DNA of 64,000 nucleotides. Source: Halopseudomonas pachastrellae (GTDB lineage Bacteria; Pseudomonadota; Gammaproteobacteria; Pseudomonadales; Pseudomonadaceae). The position numbers were made by a program, and so were the translations under genes. Positions 60,898-64,000 of this stretch are shown piece after piece. The notes below the pieces were generated by a model, which saw only the letters and a program-made list of their open reading frames with translations, made no database searches and was not told the origin of the DNA. Every line of letters begins with the position of its first letter. Positions within the stretch are counted from its first letter, which is position 1. The stretch is taken from contig NZ_FOUD01000021.1 in assembly GCF_900114765.1 (NCBI RefSeq), forward strand, positions 1 through 64,000. Reading direction: 5' to 3'.

Positions 60898-62202
60898 TTG
60901 CCAACCTATCGAAAGACGCTCGGGATTTGCGCCGGATTGCTGGCAACCGTTGCACTCACGGCCAATGCCAGCGAGCCCTACGCTTATCCCATAACCAACC
61001 CCTTCATGGCTACCGTAGCCGGCACTCCGGAAAAGCTGCAAGCTCCCACGCCCAGTGATGTGGATGTGCAGCAAACCGACCTCAAGGTCCGCGTGCTGCC
61101 CGACCGCAAGCTGCCGCCGGCGCTGTCCCAGTACCGCGACTTGCACTACCGCGTTGCCTGGCATGACGAACCGGCTCCGCTGATCTTTCTGGTAGCCGGC
61201 ACCGGCTCCGGATATGACAGCACCCGCATGGATTATCTCAAGCGCCTGTTTTGGCAGGCCGGCATGCACGTGATTGTGCTGTCCTCGCCCTCCAACCACG
61301 ACTTTATTGCTGCCGCCTCCAACAGCGGTTTGCCCGGCATGGGCGCCGAGGATGCACGTGACCTGCACACTGCCATGACCCTGGCAGTCGAGAATGCGCG
61401 TCAGGAACTGGGCTTTGAAGTGACCTCTTACCGCCTGGCAGGCTTCAGTCTGGGCGCCCTGCACGCGGCGTTCGTCGCCGAGCTGGACACGCACCTTGGC
61501 CAGTTCGACTTTGAGCGGGTGTTGCTGATGAACCCGCCGGTGGATCTATATGCCTCAGTGGGGCGTCTGGACGCCCTGTCCTACACCCGGATTGAGGGCG
61601 TTGACGACAACGACAGCTTTTACGAACACATTTTCCAGAAGCTGTCCCGCCACTTTGCCAGCCGCGGCAACAGTGACATCCAGGAAAGCCTGTTCGAAGA
61701 GATTCAGAGCTCGCCCGATGCGTTGACCGATCCGGAGCTGGCCATGTTGATCGGTGCCGTTTTTCGTTTTTCCGCTGCGGACCTCAGCTTTATGAGCGAC
61801 CTGGTTACCCACGGCGGGCGCTATGTGCCGGCGGACCAGCAACTCAAAGTCAGCACGTCACTGACGCCGTATTTACGCCGCGCGTTGTTCTGCGACTTCA
61901 GCTGCTACATCAACGAGCAGTTGCTGCCCGCCTGGCAACTGGAAAACGCCGACAAGACCATCGACGACATGGCCTGGGAGACCAGCCTGCGCAGTCTGCA
62001 GGACTTTCTGCAGAACAACCCTGACGTTGCCGCAGTCAGCAATGCCGACGACCTGATTCTGACCGAGTCCGATTACCGCTTTCTCGCCGATACCCTGGGC
62101 GAGCGGGCCTTCCTCTACCCCAGCGGTGGGCACGGGGGCAATCTGGACTACGCGCCGGTGACTGAGCGGTACCTGACCTTCCTGCAGGGAGGTGCCCAAT
62201 GA
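60898..62202 (+). CDS. Exported alpha/beta hydrolase-like protein co-translated with MlaA
   Basis: The 434-residue protein starts with TTG behind a strong AGGAAGG site. A signal peptide (ICAGLLATVALTANASE) directs it to the periplasm. FLVAGTGSGYDSTRMDYL and the nucleophile elbow GFSLGALHAAF, with a late GGHGGNLDY histidine, fit an alpha/beta hydrolase, though I do not recognise a named family. Its stop overlaps the mlaA start by four bases (ATGA), so both are translated together, which suggests a role linked to outer-membrane lipids. Confidence 0.75.
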   Translation: MPTYRKTLGICAGLLATVALTANASEPYAYPITNPFMATVAGTPEKLQAPTPSDVDVQQTDLKVRVLPDRKLPPALSQYRDLHYRVAWHDEPAPLIFLVAGTGSGYDSTRMDYLKRLFWQAGMHVIVLSSPSNHDFIAAASNSGLPGMGAEDARDLHTAMTLAVENARQELGFEVTSYRLAGFSLGALHAAFVAELDTHLGQFDFERVLLMNPPVDLYASVGRLDALSYTRIEGVDDNDSFYEHIFQKLSRHFASRGNSDIQESLFEEIQSSPDALTDPELAMLIGAVFRFSAADLSFMSDLVTHGGRYVPADQQLKVSTSLTPYLRRALFCDFSCYINEQLLPAWQLENADKTIDDMAWETSLRSLQDFLQNNPDVAAVSNADDLILTESDYRFLADTLGERAFLYPSGGHGGNLDYAPVTERYLTFLQGGAQ

Positions 62203-62972
62203 AGCGCCTTTTACCCCTTGCCTTGCTGAGCACGGCGCTGTCTTTCAGTGCCGTGGCGCAGGAGTCCGGCCCGCAGGTGCCGACCTACAATGACCCCTTG
62301 CTGGAGCTGGATATCGACGAGCGGGACAATCGCTATCAGTTCGAGCGCTCCAGCCTGCGCGCCCTGAACGTACATGACCCGCTGGAGGGCGTTAACCGGC
62401 GTATTTACCGCTTCAACGCGCAATTTGACCGTTACGTCTACCTGCCGGTAGTACGCACTTACGTGTGGGCAACACCGAGCCCGGTGCGTACCGGCGTATC
62501 GAATGTGTTCGACAACCTGCGCGACATTCCCAACCTGGGCAATAGCCTGCTGCAGGGCAAGTTCCAGCGCAGCGGCGAAACCACCGCGCGCCTGCTGTTC
62601 AACAGCATCTTTGGCCTGGCCGGGATATTTGATGTGGCCGAGAAAATGGGGCTACCTCAGCAGGATGAGGACTTCGGCCAGACCCTGGGTGTCTGGGGTG
62701 TACCGGCCGGGCCTTATCTGGTGATCCCCTTTCTTGGCCCTTCGAGCTTGCGTGACGGCACCGGCCGCGTAGCCGACTGGGTGATTGAAGATTACGTCAA
62801 CTACATGGACAACCGGGACTTCATGAACGACTACCAGGCAACCTGGGGTATCTGGGCCATCGACCTGCGGTACGGCATCCCCTTCCGCTATGGCGCCCTG
62901 GACAGCCCGTTCGAGTACGACCAGGTGCGCTATTTACACACCAAGCTGCGGGAGTTCGAGATTTCGCACTGA
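62199..62972 (+). CDS. mlaA: MlaA/VacJ, outer-membrane phospholipid removal protein
   Basis: MlaA removes phospholipids from the outer leaflet of the outer membrane and passes them to the Mla pathway. The 257-residue protein shows DPLEGVNRRIYRFNAQFDRY, FDNLRDIPNLGNSLLQGKF, GQTLGVWGVPAGPYLVIPFLGPS and a C-terminal helical region. It has a plain signal peptide (FSAVAQE) and no cysteine at all, so unlike E. coli MlaA it cannot be a lipoprotein. It overlaps the hydrolase gene by 4 bp. Confidence 0.93.
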   Translation: MKRLLPLALLSTALSFSAVAQESGPQVPTYNDPLLELDIDERDNRYQFERSSLRALNVHDPLEGVNRRIYRFNAQFDRYVYLPVVRTYVWATPSPVRTGVSNVFDNLRDIPNLGNSLLQGKFQRSGETTARLLFNSIFGLAGIFDVAEKMGLPQQDEDFGQTLGVWGVPAGPYLVIPFLGPSSLRDGTGRVADWVIEDYVNYMDNRDFMNDYQATWGIWAIDLRYGIPFRYGALDSPFEYDQVRYLHTKLREFEISH

Positions 62973-62989
62973 GTCATTGTTACGCCAAC

Positions 62990-63011
62990 GGCCCGTCTAC
63001 GCGGGCCTTTT
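62990..63011. terminator. Terminator between mlaA and the YcgN-like gene
   Basis: GGCCCG and CGGGCC pair around a 6-nt loop and are followed by TTTT on the plus strand. It overlaps the last bases of the convergent YcgN-like gene. Confidence 0.7.
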
Positions 63012-63462
63012 AGCCAACGCGAAAGATGATGTGATCTTCCCAGTCTTCATCGGCCACGCTGCCTTCGGGCAGCATCTGGCCAGCCAGCGAGATGCCAGCC
63101 TTGTGCACCGCCTGTTCATCGCCACAGATCAGCGGGTGCCAGGGCGGCAGATCCTGTCCCTCGGCGACCAGGCGATAGCCGCAGGTGGGCGGTAACCAGG
63201 CAAAATCCTGCGCCTTGCCCGGTGTCAGCTGAATGCAGTCCGGCACAAAGCGCTGGCGATTGGGGTAATCGCTACAGCGACAGCTATCCAGATCCAGCAA
63301 CTTGCAGGCAATGCGCGTGTAATAGATCGCCTGCGGATCATCCTCGTCCTCCAGTTTTTGCAGACAGCAAAGCCCGCAGCCGTCGCACAGCGACTCCCAC
63401 TCGTCACGATCAAGCTCGGTCAGCGCCTTGCGCTTCCAGAATGGCACCACTCGCATCGCCAC
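63010..63462 (-). CDS. YcgN-like cysteine-cluster protein (UPF0260)
   Basis: The 150-residue protein belongs to the UPF0260/YkgJ-like group. The cysteines in [28 protein letters not shown] and the later TCGYRL and ICGDE are likely metal or Fe-S ligands. The GTG at 63462 lies 7 bp after GAGGG; an ATG two codons later is possible. It follows the glutaredoxin-like gene by 3 bp, so they form an operon. Function is unknown. Confidence 0.87.
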   Translation of the reverse strand: MAMRVVPFWKRKALTELDRDEWESLCDGCGLCCLQKLEDEDDPQAIYYTRIACKLLDLDSCRCSDYPNRQRFVPDCIQLTPGKAQDFAWLPPTCGYRLVAEGQDLPPWHPLICGDEQAVHKAGISLAGQMLPEGSVADEDWEDHIIFRVG

Positions 63463-63465
63463 TGG

Positions 63466-63729
63466 TTAACCCTCTTCGCGCAGGTCATCGCCCAACCAGT
63501 CCATCACCTGGGCCAGGTCAAACGGAAAATCCAGCTCGGCGCCGCTGTCCGTGCGTTGAAGCACCGGAATACGCATCTGATAACGCTGCATCAGCTCGTC
63601 ACTGTCGCTGATATCGACCTCGCTCACCCGCAAACCGTCGGCAATCAGCGGCTGCAGCACGTGCATGGCGTTCTCACACAGATGGCAGGCCAGCGTGCCA
63701 TAGAGAGTGACAGGAGGGGTGTGCTTCAT
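63466..63729 (-). CDS. Glutaredoxin-like protein (DUF836)
   Basis: The 87-residue protein has a thioredoxin fold with the redox motif C-x2-C (YGTLACHLCENAM) and the cis-proline segment RIPVLQR. It fits the glutaredoxin-like DUF836 group. It sits directly ahead of the YcgN-like gene. The 133 bp between it and the next gene show nothing clear. Confidence 0.87.
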   Translation of the reverse strand: MKHTPPVTLYGTLACHLCENAMHVLQPLIADGLRVSEVDISDSDELMQRYQMRIPVLQRTDSGAELDFPFDLAQVMDWLGDDLREEG

Positions 63730-63862
63730 GGCGGGTCACGGCGAGTCGGGAAACAGGCCGCTATTGTAGCGCTATTTGGGCCGGGCTACCGACACTTGCC
63801 GCTAACCGGCCAAAGCCCGAAAGGATATAGCAATCTCCCTTCAGGCCATGGCGCGAACTAAC

Positions 63863-64000
63863 TCAGTTGGCGGGCGTGTAGAACTGCGTGGAGTACTCCT
63901 CCTGCGCCGGCTTGCGTACAGTACCGACTTCCAGCATGTAGTCGACAAAGGACTGCGCATAATCGAGGAAGGTGTCTTCAGCGCGGCCGTCTTGGCTCAC
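63863..64000 (-). CDS. C-terminal end of an unidentified protein
   Basis: The last 46 codons of a leftward gene that enters from the right edge. The end reads TFLDYAQSFVDYMLEVGTVR and closes with FYTPAN before TGA. Codon use and amphipathic helix pattern look like a real gene. The family cannot be told from this part. Confidence 0.6.
   Translation of the reverse strand: MSQDGRAEDTFLDYAQSFVDYMLEVGTVRKPAQEEYSTQFYTPAN

Noticed and set aside
1-64000. CRISPR arrays, tRNA or rRNA genes, prophage
   Set aside because: No regularly spaced short repeats, no cloverleaf with a TTCGA arm, no rRNA stretches and no phage structural genes were seen by reading.

Overview
The window reads as chromosomal DNA of a gammaproteobacterium in the family Pseudomonadaceae (Pseudomonas in the broad sense; a marine or Halopseudomonas-like lineage is possible but unproven). 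The evidence is gene order and protein similarity recognised by eye: uspE-like / DUF1289 / acnB, metG, rnfABCDGE-nth followed by a short acidic PA3496-like protein, and the ycgN-like / glutaredoxin-like pair all match Pseudomonas neighbourhoods. No tRNA, rRNA or CRISPR array was seen.

Layout. 0-0.3 kb: tail of an IS1182-type transposase. 0.4-7.4 kb: acyl-CoA dehydrogenase, LysR and MocR regulators, a solute-binding protein, miaE, a tandem stress protein and a DUF1289 protein. 7.6-10.4 kb: acnB behind a perfect 15-bp inverted repeat. 10.4-14.8 kb: TetR gene divergent from a Baeyer-Villiger-type monooxygenase / SDR / hydrolase operon, then a small lipoprotein. 14.8-18.9 kb: first iron-starvation sigma / FecR / TonB-receptor cassette with a Fur-like box. 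19-21.7 kb: rimO and an amino-acid permease. 21.7-30.5 kb: a MoxR ATPase in an operon with an unusual methyltransferase-secretion ATPase fusion, divergent from a c-di-GMP phosphodiesterase, then DUF6151 and DUF4336 genes and a diguanylate cyclase.

30.6-35.4 kb: ferric-reductase-like flavoprotein, panB, lipoprotein, and two genes broken by single in-frame stops (LysE-family exporter, GFA protein). 35.4-40.3 kb: second Fur / sigma / FecR / TonB-receptor cassette followed by a periplasmic esterase. 40.3-45.1 kb: SOS-controlled yebG with a convergent, probably overlooked 30-residue ORF, a solute-binding protein, a glycerophosphodiesterase, a DUF1329 protein and a chemoreceptor remnant. 45.5-51.2 kb: two divergent phosphoribosyltransferase paralogues, a binding protein, a GST-like protein, an orphan Hcp and a 14-helix drug exporter. 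51.3-60.4 kb: metG and the complete Rnf redox-pump operon with nth. 60.6-64 kb: DUF2061 protein, a hydrolase co-translated with mlaA, the ycgN-like / glutaredoxin-like pair and the tail of an unidentified gene.

Themes: iron acquisition (two signalling cassettes, a candidate siderophore esterase, a reductase, Fe-S enzymes), c-di-GMP signalling beside a secretion-type ATPase, and envelope lipid handling. The strongest candidate for something poorly described is the 21.7-25.1 kb operon (methyltransferase-GspE fusion plus MoxR ATPase).
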